This document shows, in pieces, positions 54,070 through 62,896 of a stretch of 64,000 bases of DNA (its first letter is position 1; every line of letters begins with the position of its first letter). This DNA is from Methanocella_A sp963792125. Its GTDB lineage: Archaea > Halobacteriota > Methanocellia > Methanocellales > Methanocellaceae. The notes under the pieces are model-generated. The model did not search any database. It was not told where the DNA came from and saw only the letters and a program-made list of their open reading frames with translations. The DNA lies in contig CAWBVA010000012.1 of assembly GCA_963792125.1 (NCBI GenBank), positions 62,001-126,000 on the forward strand, written 5' to 3'. The translations under genes and the position numbers were made by a program.

Positions 54070-54867
54070 TTACCACCCTCTTAGCATTGCCAGCCCTATC
54101 AGACCGAAAGATGCGATGACAAACGCATAGTCTGCGAGCTTCATGGGAGGGATCTCCGTAGCTGCGATGTACTTGCCGCTGAACCCCCGTGATTCCATAG
54201 CTTTACTGACCCGGTCGGCCCTGTCGTAGGACCGGATGAAGACGAGGGCGAAGACCTCCGCGAAGAGACGGCCCTGCTTCAGTGCGCTGGCGATCAGTCC
54301 GCTGCCCCGGGAGTGCAGTGCCTTGACCATGGAGTCCACCATTTTCAGCGTGATGAAGATGAAACGGTAGGACATGAGAAATATCTGGTCGATGGGAGAG
54401 GGAAAGACCCGATAGATCATCGTGGAGAAATAGTTGTACCTCGTGGTCATCAGGAAGAAGAGCGAGAATGAGACTGAGATTAGCGCCTTTAGCAGCAGCC
54501 GGACCAGCATGAGCACGCCATTATCAGTCAACGTGGCTTTATAGCCGAATGCGCCCAGAGAAAAAAGCTCCTTCCCGGGCACGTTCCAGATCATCAGCAC
54601 GACGAGGGAAAGCACGAAGAAAAGCGGCAGGAAGTACCATGCGAACAGCCGCCGTACCGGAAGCCCTGCGGCTGCATATATCGCCAGCACCGAAGCGTAT
54701 AGCACAACCAGCAGGACAAGACTTTTCACGATAGTGATGAACAGGACAATGGCCAGCAAGGCAATCGCCTTAGTCCAGGGGCTCATCCGGGCGAAGACTG
54801 TCCGGTTGTGCTCGCTGTAAAACGTAATCAGGTCGATGTCCGGGATGTGACCGGAAATGGCGCTCAC
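54070..54867 (-). CDS. cbiQ: CbiQ-type transmembrane component of Ni/Co ECF transporter
   Basis: A 265-aa protein from GTG 54867, with RBS GAGGAG inside the end of the upstream regulator gene. About five helices, and the cytoplasmic coupling motifs of EcfT proteins: 'KAMESRGFSG' (xRG motif 2) and 'VKALHSRGSGLIAS' (motif 1). It links CbiM to CbiO. A longer frame back to 54909 overlaps the regulator and is not preferred. It begins 4 bp after the stop of the DtxR-like gene. Confidence 0.92.
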   Translation of the reverse strand: MSAISGHIPDIDLITFYSEHNRTVFARMSPWTKAIALLAIVLFITIVKSLVLLVVLYASVLAIYAAAGLPVRRLFAWYFLPLFFVLSLVVLMIWNVPGKELFSLGAFGYKATLTDNGVLMLVRLLLKALISVSFSLFFLMTTRYNYFSTMIYRVFPSPIDQIFLMSYRFIFITLKMVDSMVKALHSRGSGLIASALKQGRLFAEVFALVFIRSYDRADRVSKAMESRGFSGKYIAATEIPPMKLADYAFVIASFGLIGLAMLRGW

Positions 54868-54871
54868 GCGA

Positions 54872-55309
54872 TCACTCCTCGTCCTTCGGGCAACAGCAGC
54901 ACGTATCATGCGTGATCCGGCCGCAGGCGCTCATGATCGGGTGGCCCAGCGACGAGCATATCTTGTCCACTGCCTCTTTGGACACATACCCCTCGAACCG
55001 CGTCGCCTCGCTGCATGCCTCGTCCGGCGAAAGACCGTGCTGCGAGAGCATCAGGCCCAGCAGCCGGTGCCTCCGGACCAGGAACGACGCATACTCCCGG
55101 CCGCTCTTCGTCAGCGTGATGCCCCGGTAGGGCACGTGCCTGATCAGCCCCGTCGCGGCCATCTCGTTGATCACTTTGGTGATCGTGGAAGGGTCCACGT
55201 GGAACCGGCTGGACAGGTCGGTGGTCCGGGAATAGCCGCCATGCTCCAGCAGGAACTTCAGGTACTCGCCCTTCCTCGGGCTCAGCTCCAGACCGTCGAT
55301 GTCTCTCAT
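54872..55309 (-). CDS. DtxR/MntR-like metalloregulator with Cys4 tail
   Basis: A 145-aa protein. The N-terminal winged helix is 'EYLKFLLEHGGYSRTTDLSS' and 'VDPSTITKVINEMAATGLIR'. The dimerisation/metal region with 'VRRHRLLGLMLSQHGLSPDE' and 'CSEATRFEGYVSKEAVDKIC' is as in DtxR/IdeR/MntR. The C-terminus 'HDTCCCCPKDEE' adds four consecutive Cys not usual for the family. It heads the operon with cbiQ-cbiO-cbiM (4-bp gap, shared RBS), so it most likely represses uptake when Ni or Co is plentiful. Start ATG 55309. Confidence 0.85.
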   Translation of the reverse strand: MRDIDGLELSPRKGEYLKFLLEHGGYSRTTDLSSRFHVDPSTITKVINEMAATGLIRHVPYRGITLTKSGREYASFLVRRHRLLGLMLSQHGLSPDEACSEATRFEGYVSKEAVDKICSSLGHPIMSACGRITHDTCCCCPKDEE

Positions 55310-55361
55310 GGTTGGCCATTATGCGCGGCATGGATATAAAAGTTTGGGGTGATACCAACTT

Positions 55362-56098
55362 TTGAGGTTTCAGAGGTTCCAAGAGGTAGTAGACTTTCAC
55401 TTTGGAGGTACAGAGGTCACGAGAGGTAGCAGAGCTTTCACGAGTCACGAGGTCACAGAGGTGCACAGAGGCTTTTTATAAGATTGAAATTTCTTGACTA
55501 AAGATAGTTTATTTATAACTTGATTACAATATAGTGTAATAAAGTAATCCATTTCGAGGAATTATATGATAAACAAGTAGGATTCGTTAAAAGTTCTTAA
55601 TGAACTTTCGGGAAATGTTATTAATGCTGCAATGGAGGTTCATACATACCATGGACCAGGATTGTTTGAGAGCATGTACATTGATAGTCTTGTCATTGAG
55701 TTAAACTTAAGAGGATTAAAGTAGAGACAGAAGTATCTTTTCCTGTAAGTTATAAAGGGTCCCATTAAATAAACATAAAAACGTTGATATGATTGTTGAA
55801 AATGTAATTGTCGTGGAAGCAAAAACTGTTGATACAATATTGCCAGTCCACGAATCACAGCTTTTAACCTATCTGAAAATAAGTAACTGTAAATTAGGTC
55901 TCCTGTTAAATTTTAAAACAAAACATCTGAAGGATGGCATCAAGCGAATAATAAATTAAATTATCTATAGCTTAGTAAATCAATCTATCGAAACCTCTGT
56001 GACCTCAAATAAAAAAGTCCTCTGTGCCGTCCTCTGTGTCCTCTGTGTCCTCTGTGGTGAAGCTCTGCTGGCCTCCTGAAACCTCTGAGACCTCAAAG
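55362..56098. repeat. CTCTGTG inverted-repeat arms flanking a decayed gene
   Basis: Left arm about 55362-55472 (TTTGAGGTTTCAGAGG, GTCACAGAGGTGCACAGAGG) and right arm about 55990-56098 (GAAACCTCTGTGACCTC, CCTCTGTGTCCTCTGTGTCC, TGAAACCTCTGAGACCTCAAA) are inverted copies of the same word set used at 31188-31396 and 43682-43900. Here the 500-bp 'loop' carries the AT-rich GxxExxY pseudogene. Confidence 0.8.
55566..55959 (+). pseudogene. Decayed GxxExxY family gene
   Basis: Read in pieces, the DNA gives 'VINAAMEVHTYHGPGLFESM', 'LVIELNLRGLK', 'VETEVSFPVSYKGSH', 'VDMIVENVIVVEAKTVDTIL' and 'HESQLLTYLKISNCKLGLLL', then 'DGIKRIIN' and a stop at 55957-55959. This is the GxxExxY protein family (HxxxGPGLxExxY core). 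There is an in-frame TAG five codons after ATG 55566, and frameshifts near 55722 and 55770, so the gene is dead. Base composition is far more AT-rich than the neighbours, suggesting foreign origin. Confidence 0.85.
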
Positions 56099-56677
56099 TT
56101 CCAGGCCGCTGCCGTCAGCGTACCTGACATGTATCTTGCCGGTATTGAGATCGAAGCGCATGGTGCGGCCTGTGCTGCCCAGGACTTCCTCGCCGGTGAT
56201 CTTGATACGTGCCTTCTTGAGGAACTCGTGGCAGGCGTTCACGTTGTTCTCCCCGATGTTGAACATGGCGGAAGTGCCGGTGGAGCCGGAGATGCCGCTG
56301 GCGGTCTTGAACATGCTGGCGCCACCGACGAGGCGGGCGGTCATCCACATAGGGTCTGCGCCGTTCTTTTTCATCCGGTCGAGCAGGATCGTCAGGCCGG
56401 TGTCGGCGAACTTTTCGCGGCTGGTGGTATTCCTGGACTTGCTGCTGTCCGGCAGCATGATGTGCGCCAGCCCGCCGATGCGCTCCTTCGGGTAGTAGAA
56501 GGCTACGCCTACACACGAGCCAAGGCCGATGATGGACAGGACATCGGGCATGCGGGAGACGGCAATGTCGCCCATTCCCACTTTGATGTCGCTGCCCGTC
56601 CGGGTGACTGGCAGCGCGTCGTGCGACTGCGTCATAGTGGCGTTGGTGACGCCCGGCTTCGCTTTATTGATCGCCAT
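56093..56677 (-). CDS. cheD: Chemoreceptor glutamine deamidase CheD
   Basis: A 194-aa protein. 'GDIAVSRMPDVLSIIGLGSC' holds the catalytic Cys, 'GGLAHIMLPDSSKS' the catalytic His and 'ARLVGGASMF' the Thr/Ser region of the family. It deamidates receptor Gln side chains and interacts with CheC. ATG 56677 lies 14 bp inside the end of cheC, so the two are translationally coupled. It is the last gene of the che operon; the repeat region follows. Confidence 0.95.
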   Translation of the reverse strand: MAINKAKPGVTNATMTQSHDALPVTRTGSDIKVGMGDIAVSRMPDVLSIIGLGSCVGVAFYYPKERIGGLAHIMLPDSSKSRNTTSREKFADTGLTILLDRMKKNGADPMWMTARLVGGASMFKTASGISGSTGTSAMFNIGENNVNACHEFLKKARIKITGEEVLGSTGRTMRFDLNTGKIHVRYADGSGLEL

Positions 56678-57266
56678 GAGTTTTTTCCTCTAGCAGCTTC
56701 AGTATGCTGTCGAGCGTCTCGGGCTCGGGGAGCAGGACTATATAGCCCTTTATCTGGTTGGTCGCGTCGGTAAGCGACGTCTTGAATACGATGGCCCGCG
56801 ACGTGGGCTTGCCCACCTTCATTGCGACGCCTTCGATCAGCTTGCGCGCCATGCCGAAACGGTAGGTCGGCGGCGACGGCATCATGGTGACGCCCAGCAG
56901 TCCGGCGGACGCGTCGCCGAAGGACGAGACGAGAATGTTGCCTACCTCCATCAGTGCGGACCGCTCGGCGGAAGTGATGGCCTTCGTGGACCCGATCTCT
57001 TTCGAGAGCAGCATGTCGGACATCTTTTTCGCGCTGTCTTCAGGAAAGATCAGGTAGATGTGGCCGTTGGAGCTAGTGTTGCCGTCCAGCAGCAGGAAGT
57101 ACAGGCCCACGGCTGGCCCGTCAGGGTCGACGAACGAGCTGACAGCCGACAGCGGCACGACTTCCAGGTCGGGCACGCACATCTCGATCTCCTGACAGAT
57201 CATCATGGACAGCGATGTGGCCGCATGCGCCGAGCCGATGTTGCCGAACTCCCGGAGTGCGTCCAT
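56664..57266 (-). CDS. cheC: CheC-family CheY-P phosphatase
   Basis: A 200-aa protein with two phosphatase half-motifs: 'DALREFGNIGSAHAATSLS' and 'SALMEVGNILVSSFGDA' (D/SxxxExxN pattern). It removes phosphate from CheY-P and regulates CheD. The first ATG in frame is 57266; a few upstream codons (PQLSDTQ) look family-like but carry no start codon. It overlaps cheD by 14 bp and starts 10 bp after the cheA stop. Confidence 0.93.
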   Translation of the reverse strand: MDALREFGNIGSAHAATSLSMMICQEIEMCVPDLEVVPLSAVSSFVDPDGPAVGLYFLLLDGNTSSNGHIYLIFPEDSAKKMSDMLLSKEIGSTKAITSAERSALMEVGNILVSSFGDASAGLLGVTMMPSPPTYRFGMARKLIEGVAMKVGKPTSRAIVFKTSLTDATNQIKGYIVLLPEPETLDSILKLLEEKTHGDQ

Positions 57267-57276
57267 CTGCGTATCG

Positions 57277-59291
57277 CTAAGTTGTGGCTTTCGTGTTCAT
57301 GATTGTCACCTCGGTCAGCGAGGCGACGTCAAGGATGGGCACGACACGGCCGTTGCCCATGATTGTTACGCCCTCGAGGCCTCTCGCGTTCTGCAGCAGG
57401 CCGGTCAGCGGCTTCACGAAGATCTCCTGCTGGCTCTCGATGGAGTCCACCAGCAGGGCCACCTTCTGCTCCGCCTTCTCGACAATGACGGCCGTGTATT
57501 TGCCGTTGGCCCCGTTCCCGGGCACGTGAACAGGTCGTGCAGGCGGTAGAGCGGCAATATGGCTTCCCGGAGGACGATCGCTTCCCTGCCGCCGATAGTC
57601 TTTATGTCTGCGTTGTTCACGTACTCGGTCTCTACCACGTTGGTGATCGAGATGGCGTACTTCTCGCCGCCGACATTGACCAGCAGCGCCTGGACGATGG
57701 CGATGGTCGGGGGCAGCTTCAGAATGGTCCTGGTGCCCTTGCCCGGCTGCGTCTCTATGCGGACCAGCCCGCCGAGGTTCTCCACCTTGGTGCGGACGAT
57801 GTCCATGCCGACGCCACGGCCGGAGACCTCCGTCACTTTTTCCGCTGTGGAGAGACCGGACTTGAAGATGAGCATGACCGCTTCGTCCTGCGACATCGAC
57901 TCGGCTTGCGCCTCGGTGATGATGCCGCGGTCCACCGCCTTTCGCTTGACCCTCTCGACGTCGATGCCTTTGCCGTCGTCGACGATCTCGATGACGACGT
58001 TGCTCCGCTCCCGCCGGGCGATCAGCCGGATGGTGCCGCCTGCCGGCTTGCCCGGCAGCCACACGCACCTCGGGCTTTTCGATGCCGTGGTCGACGGCGT
58101 TCCGTATCAGGTGGTTCAGCGGATCGCTGATCTCGTCCAGCACGGTACGGTCGAGCTCGGTGTCCTGGCCTTCGATGATTAGCTCGATTTCCTTGCCCTC
58201 CTTCTTGGCTATGTCCCGGACGATGCGAGGGAACCGGTTGAAGACGTTGTCAACCGGCAGCATCCTGATGCGCATGACCTCGTTCTGCAGGTCCGTGATG
58301 GAACGGTCGAGCATGGTCATGGTCTCGTTCATCTCCATGAGGCCTGCGACGGTGGCTGATCTCGAATAGTCGTCCCCTGCTGATGACCAGCTCGCCGACC
58401 AGGTTCATGATGGTGTCGAGACGGTCGATGTCGATACGGACACTGTGGATGGCCTTGTTATCTTTGCCGCCTTTGCCCTCTTTGCCGGGCTTCGGCGCAG
58501 CCTGTGCATCCTTCTTCTCGCCTGGTACCTTCGTCGCCCGTGGCGTGACCTGGACAGTGGCGATCTCGGCGACACCCATCGCCTTGCGCTCCACCTCCCG
58601 GGCGTCTTTGTCTGTGCTGAGGACGATTGTGACGTCAAAATCGATCTTTTCGCTCTCGATGTCCTTCATGTCGGGGACGGTGCTAACGACCTTGCCGATC
58701 TCCGCCAGGTTCTGGATGACCAGGAACGCCCGGATGCTGCGGAACTCGCAGGTCCGGTCCATGGTCGCCCTGACCTCGAACTCGTTGGCGCCGGCAAGCG
58801 TATCGCATAGAGACATCGCTGGCGTATCCTCAGGCTTCGATCTCGGGGGCGGCTGGCCGGGCTGAAGCCGGGGCTGCTGCAGGAGCCTTGCCGGCGGCAG
58901 GCGCCACGACTGCGGACTCGCTGATGCGCTCGATCTCCGCGACCAGCGCCGAGACATCCACAGGCTCGTCGACGCCCGACTGTATGCGGTCGATCATTAT
59001 CTCCAGCGTGTCCAGGGCCTGGAACAGCAGGTTGGCGACTGTGCCGTCGATGACAAGATTACCGTTGCGGATGCGGTCGAGCAGGTTTTCCATCCGGTGG
59101 CACAGCTTCTCCATGTCTTTGAACTCCATGGAGGCGGACATGCCCTTGAGCGTGTGCGCGGAGCGGAAAATTTCCTGTATGACATCCGGGTCGGACGGTG
59201 ACTTTTCCAGGGCCAGAAGCGACTGGTTGAAGCTCTGCAGGTGCTCTCTCGCCTCGCTGACAAACATATCCCTGTACGCTGACATATCCAT
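57277..59291 (-). CDS. cheA: Chemotaxis histidine kinase CheA, four frameshifts
   Basis: About 670 aa when joined. P1 has the phospho-His in 'RSAHTLKGMSASME', then a P2-like domain, P3 dimerisation ('DRLDTIMNLVGELVISRGRL'), P4 kinase (N-box 'PLNHLIRNAVDHGIEKP', G1 'DDGKGIDVERV', G2 'GRGVGMDIVRTKV') and P5 regulatory domain ('YAISITNVVETEYVN', 'KVALLVDSIESQQEIFVKPL'). Shifts of one base occur near 58840, 58352, 58067 and 57533; both sides of each are well conserved, so error is likelier than decay. It phosphorylates CheY and CheB. No cheW is seen in the cluster. Confidence 0.9.
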
Positions 59292-59305
59292 TTTTTAGCA
59301 ACTCC

Positions 59306-60344
59306 CTATAGCATGCTTGTTATCTCGCCTGCGATATCATCCAGTGCCGTCACCCGATCCACGCAGCCCAGTTCTATGGCAGCCTTAGGCATGCCGAAGA
59401 TGACACTGGTCTTCTCGTCGCACGCGATTGTGCGACCCCCCTGCTCCTTGATATCCTTCAGCCCGAAAGCGCCATCGCTGCCCATGCCGGTGAGCACGAC
59501 GCCCACGATGGGATGACCCGAAAACCCGGGATGCGGATTTCATGGTCACATCGACCGCGGGCCGGACTCTGTGCACGGGCGGCTCCTGGCTCATGGACAC
59601 GATCCTGTCGAAACCCACGCCCTTTCTCACGATCATGTGATAGTTCCCGGGCGCGATGAGGGCCCGGCCGTCGAGGATGGCGTCACCGTCCTCCGCTTCC
59701 TTTACGTCGATCGCTGAAATGCGATTCAGCCGTTCGGCCAGCGACCGCGTGAAACCTGGCGGCATGTGCTGGACGACCAGGACGCCTGCGGACAGGTCCT
59801 GCGGCAGCTTCGAGATCACCCGCTCCAGCGCGCCCGGCCCTCCGGTGGAAGACCCGATGACGATCACCTTCTTCGACCTGACAAGGGACGCCTTCCGGGG
59901 CACCTTCTCGCGCTCGGGGATCGACGGCAGATCCAGCAGCCTGCTCCGATTCGGCTTGCAGACCATCCTGATTTTTTCCAGGAGGGTCTCTTTCACGTTG
60001 CCGATGTCCAGGGAGATCGAGCCAGACGGCTTGGGCACGAAGTCAACAGCACCGGCCGAGAGCGCCATGATCGTCTGCCATGCGCCCTCCTTCGTGACTG
60101 CGGAAAGCATGATCACCGGCACCGGCCGCTCCTTCATGATGGAGCGCAGCGCCGTGATGCCGTCCATCTTGGGCATCTCCACGTCCATGGTGATCACATC
60201 GGGAGAAAGCGTCCGTGTCATAGCGATCGCTTCCAGTCCGTTTTTTGCAACGCCGACCACGCATATCTCGCCCGGGACATTAAGCATGTCCGATACGATA
60301 CTGCGCATCAGGATCGAGTCGTCGACCACGAGTACCCTGATCAA
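59306..60344 (-). CDS. cheB: CheB methylesterase/deamidase, frameshifted
   Basis: The receiver domain (about 1-125, phospho-Asp in 'VITMDVEMPKMDG', Lys in 'FVPKPSGS') is joined to the esterase with the Ser in 'VIGSSTGGPGALE', His in 'VVQHMPPGFTRSLAERLN', and the Asp segment 'VVLTGMGSDGAFGLKDIKEQ'. The frame shifts near 59515, between 'KSASRVFGSS' and 'VGVVLTGMGSDG'. Joined length is about 345 aa, normal. It demethylates receptors when phosphorylated by CheA. 9-bp gap to cheY upstream. Confidence 0.93.
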
Positions 60345-60353
60345 AAGGATGCC

Positions 60354-60716
60354 TCACGATCCCAGCACTTTCTGGACTTCCTCTAGCACCTTGGGTGCCT
60401 GGAACGGCTTCACGATGTAGCCTTTCGCCCCGCTCATGATGGCGGTCCGTACCATACTTTCCTGTCCGACTGCCGTGCACATGATGACCTTCGCGTTGGG
60501 GTCCATGGCCCGGATCTCCTTGAGCGCATCGATGCCGTTCTTGTTGGGCATCACGATGTCCATGGTGACCAGGTCAGGCTTCATGTCCTTGTATTTTTGC
60601 ACGGCGACCGCGCCGTTCTCGGCCTCGCCTGCGATCTCATAGCCCTTCGGGAATAGGATGTTCTTCAGCAGGGTCCGCATGAACGCGGCGTCGTCTACGA
60701 TCAATACCTTTGCCAT
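60354..60716 (-). CDS. cheY: Chemotaxis response regulator CheY
   Basis: A 120-aa receiver: 'VLIVDDAAFMRTLLKN', phospho-Asp in 'LVTMDIVMPNKNGI', switch Thr in 'VIMCTAVGQE', Lys in 'YIVKPFQAPKV'. Phosphorylated by CheA, it signals through CheF to the archaellum motor in archaea. Intact, and placed between cheF and cheB on the same strand. Confidence 0.96.
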   Translation of the reverse strand: MAKVLIVDDAAFMRTLLKNILFPKGYEIAGEAENGAVAVQKYKDMKPDLVTMDIVMPNKNGIDALKEIRAMDPNAKVIMCTAVGQESMVRTAIMSGAKGYIVKPFQAPKVLEEVQKVLGS

Positions 60717-60732
60717 TTATTCGTTCTCCTCA

Positions 60733-61642
60733 CTACTTCTCAACGTTAGTATTTACGTTGCTCATCACGTCTGTGACGAACTTAACCCCCTTGGGGGTCA
60801 GCTCAAGCTCCCGACGTACCCGGATGACCTTGGCCATACCCAGGCCCAGGAGCTTATCGTAAAACGTTTCGATGGTATTATTGTCAATCCCCAGCATCGA
60901 CTGGATGGTGTTGGAGTCCACGCCGCTGTAGATGAGCGTGGCGATCTGGCTTTCGGTCTCGGTCAGCCGGGTATCGTTGCCGAGGCCGTTGTACCGCTCG
61001 ATGAGGCCGGACATGTAGTTCTCCAGCATGTCCATGGTGCTGTCCGGGCAGAGCACCAGGCTCCCGCTCATCTCGCCGTTGTCGAGGTGATCGATGGCGA
61101 GCACGTGGCGCTCCTCGCCGCTCAGCTTGCGGACTTCCCGGTTAATCTTGGTGATGTTGTTCAGCCCGATGCGAGTCTGCTTGTCCTTGGTCATGAACCA
61201 GATCGATTTCTGGGTGGCCAGGAGCAGGCCCTGCTCCCAGCGCGGGTTTGTCACGACCACGCCGCCGCGGCTGGCAGGCGAAATATAGTATATGCCCGGT
61301 CTTGAACGAGTCCGAGATGAACTGGATAAAGAATCGCTTCAGGCTTTCGAGTGTCTTGGGCGATGCGGACATTGCGCAGGAGAGGAACTTGCCGTTGTTG
61401 TAGCGGGTCAGGTACATCACCTGACGGGCGCCGATCGTGCGTTCCTCTACGTCCTCGAGCCCCTTGAGCGGAAAGTCATGGTTCGTGGTCCCGGATGTCA
61501 GGCGAATCTGCGTGCTCATGACGGTGAGCACGCCCCCTTTCAGCCACGTTTTCTCGTCGGGCTGCGCATCCTGGTCCGCCGGATAGATGAAATCGACGTT
61601 AGTCCTTGCCACGATTGTTGGTGAGCTTGCGTTTTCTGCCAT
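60733..61642 (-). CDS. cheF: Archaeal chemotaxis adaptor CheF, frameshifted
   Basis: CheF (DUF439) links CheY-P to the archaellum. The first part (ATG 61642) has 'IRLTSGTTNHDFPLKGLEDV' and 'GARQVMYLTRYNNGKFLSCA'; the second has 'NPRWEQGLLLATQKSIWFMT', 'KINREVRKLSGEERHVLAID' and a C-terminal winged-helix-like domain ('LTETESQIATLIYSGVDSNT', 'ELELTPKGVKFVTDV'). The frames meet near 61265 ('ILYFA' to 'VVVTNPRW'). Joined length is about 302 aa. It is first in the che operon. Its presence implies an archaellum elsewhere in the genome. Confidence 0.85.
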
Positions 61643-61984
61643 GATCCCGACCTGCAGCTGCGACTAAACAAGGCAATCGGTAGTATTGCCTGAGATTAGT
61701 AATAGGCAATAGGCTGTTTCGGCTGAATAGATTAAAAATATTTTGTGCGAGTTATAGAATTATTCAAAGTAAATTACAAAATAGAATGTCTCTAAAATCC
61801 CTAAAATGCCTTTTAAAAGTTGATTTCATATAAGTGGAAAATATATTTTATTGACTGATGGGGCTTACTAAATAACCATATATTTATTATACCCCCGCTA
61901 TTTAAGCGGCATATTATAACTACGAACCGGTTCGTGCCTTAAACAATCTTTTTATAGCTACCGGCCAAATGAAAAGAGACCGGT
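61643..61984. other. AT-rich divergent promoter region, che operon / ABC transporter
   Basis: About 340 bp, very AT-rich, no gene seen. Many TATA-like words (TTTCATATAAGTGG, AAATATATTTTAT, CATATATTTATTATACC, CTTTTTATAGC) give room for several promoters on both strands. See the palindrome at 61922-61935. Confidence 0.6.
61922..61956 (+). promoter_or_regulatory. 14-bp palindrome and TATA box before the ABC operon
   Basis: ACGAACCGGTTCGT (61922-61935) is a perfect 14-bp palindrome. TTTTTATA (61949-61956) is the TATA box, about 32 bp before ATG 61985. The palindrome lies where an activator or repressor could act on TFB/TBP binding. Confidence 0.55.
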
Positions 61985-62896
61985 ATGATAACGATAAAAG
62001 ACCTGACAAAGGTCTATGATGGAGTCCGGGCAGTGGACTCGGTTAACCTGACCATCGAGAAGGGCGAGGTCTTCGGGTTCATAGGGCCCAACGGCGCCGG
62101 AAAAACGACCACGATCGGCATGATGGTGGGTCTGATCGAGCCGACGGCGGGCAGCTGTTTCATCGATGACATCAACGTCACCAGGAACCCGCTCCAGGCC
62201 AAGCGCATCACAGGCTACCTGCCTGATGGTGTGGGATTCTACGGCAACCTTACGGGCAGGCAGAACCTGAAATATTTCTCGCGGTTCTATGGCATGAAGG
62301 ATGCAGAAGCCGACGCCAGGATTGCAGGCCTGCTGGACCGGGTTGGACTCGGCAAGGTGGAGAAACCGGTGGGCGCCTATTCGAGAGGCATGAAACAGCG
62401 GCTGGGACTGGCCCAGGCGCTGCTCAACGACCCGGAGTACGTGTTCCTGGACGAGCCCACCAATGGCCTGGACCCGGAGGGGGTCATCCAGTTCCGGGAG
62501 ATCATCAGGGAACTGGCGGGCAGGGGCAAGACCGTCTTCTTCTCATCGCACATCATCGGGGAGGTGCAGAACGTGTGCCACACCATCGGCATCATCTCGA
62601 AGGGGAAGATCGTGGCCCACGGCACACCGGACGAGATCAGACACAGGATGCGCAAGGACAGCGAGTTCACGATCAAGGTCCAGGTGACCGGAGGCCCGAT
62701 GCCGAAGCTGATCGACCCCCGCATCGTCAACGTGGTATACAATAACGGGAGCGCGCTCGTGAGCGCGTCCGCCGACATCAGGGAGAACATATCCGAGGAG
62801 CTGTTCAAGGGAGGCATCCGCATCAAGGAGCTGACCCTGGTCGAAAAGACCCTGGAGGACCTGTTCCTTGACACTATCTACAGGGGTGAGGCGTAA
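61985..62896 (+). CDS. ABC transporter ATPase (NatA/CcmA type)
   Basis: A 303-aa ATPase of the ABC-2/DrrA group. Walker A 'GFIGPNGAGKTTTIGMMVGL', signature 'YSRGMKQRLGLAQALL', Walker B 'YVFLDEPTNGLDPEG', H-loop 'VFFSSHIIGEVQ', then a C-terminal domain of ~90 residues. The pre-Walker-B and Q-loop region 'RITGYLPDGVGFYGNLTGR' is typical. ATG 61985 has a short leader. It overlaps the permease by TAATG. Likely an exporter of a lipid, drug or Na+; substrate unknown. Confidence 0.94.
   Translation: MITIKDLTKVYDGVRAVDSVNLTIEKGEVFGFIGPNGAGKTTTIGMMVGLIEPTAGSCFIDDINVTRNPLQAKRITGYLPDGVGFYGNLTGRQNLKYFSRFYGMKDAEADARIAGLLDRVGLGKVEKPVGAYSRGMKQRLGLAQALLNDPEYVFLDEPTNGLDPEGVIQFREIIRELAGRGKTVFFSSHIIGEVQNVCHTIGIISKGKIVAHGTPDEIRHRMRKDSEFTIKVQVTGGPMPKLIDPRIVNVVYNNGSALVSASADIRENISEELFKGGIRIKELTLVEKTLEDLFLDTIYRGEA

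Noticed and set aside
3104..61642. Programmed ribosomal frameshifting as the cause of the frame breaks
   Set aside because: Sites share no slippery sequence or structure, occur in unrelated genes and go in both directions; indel error fits better.
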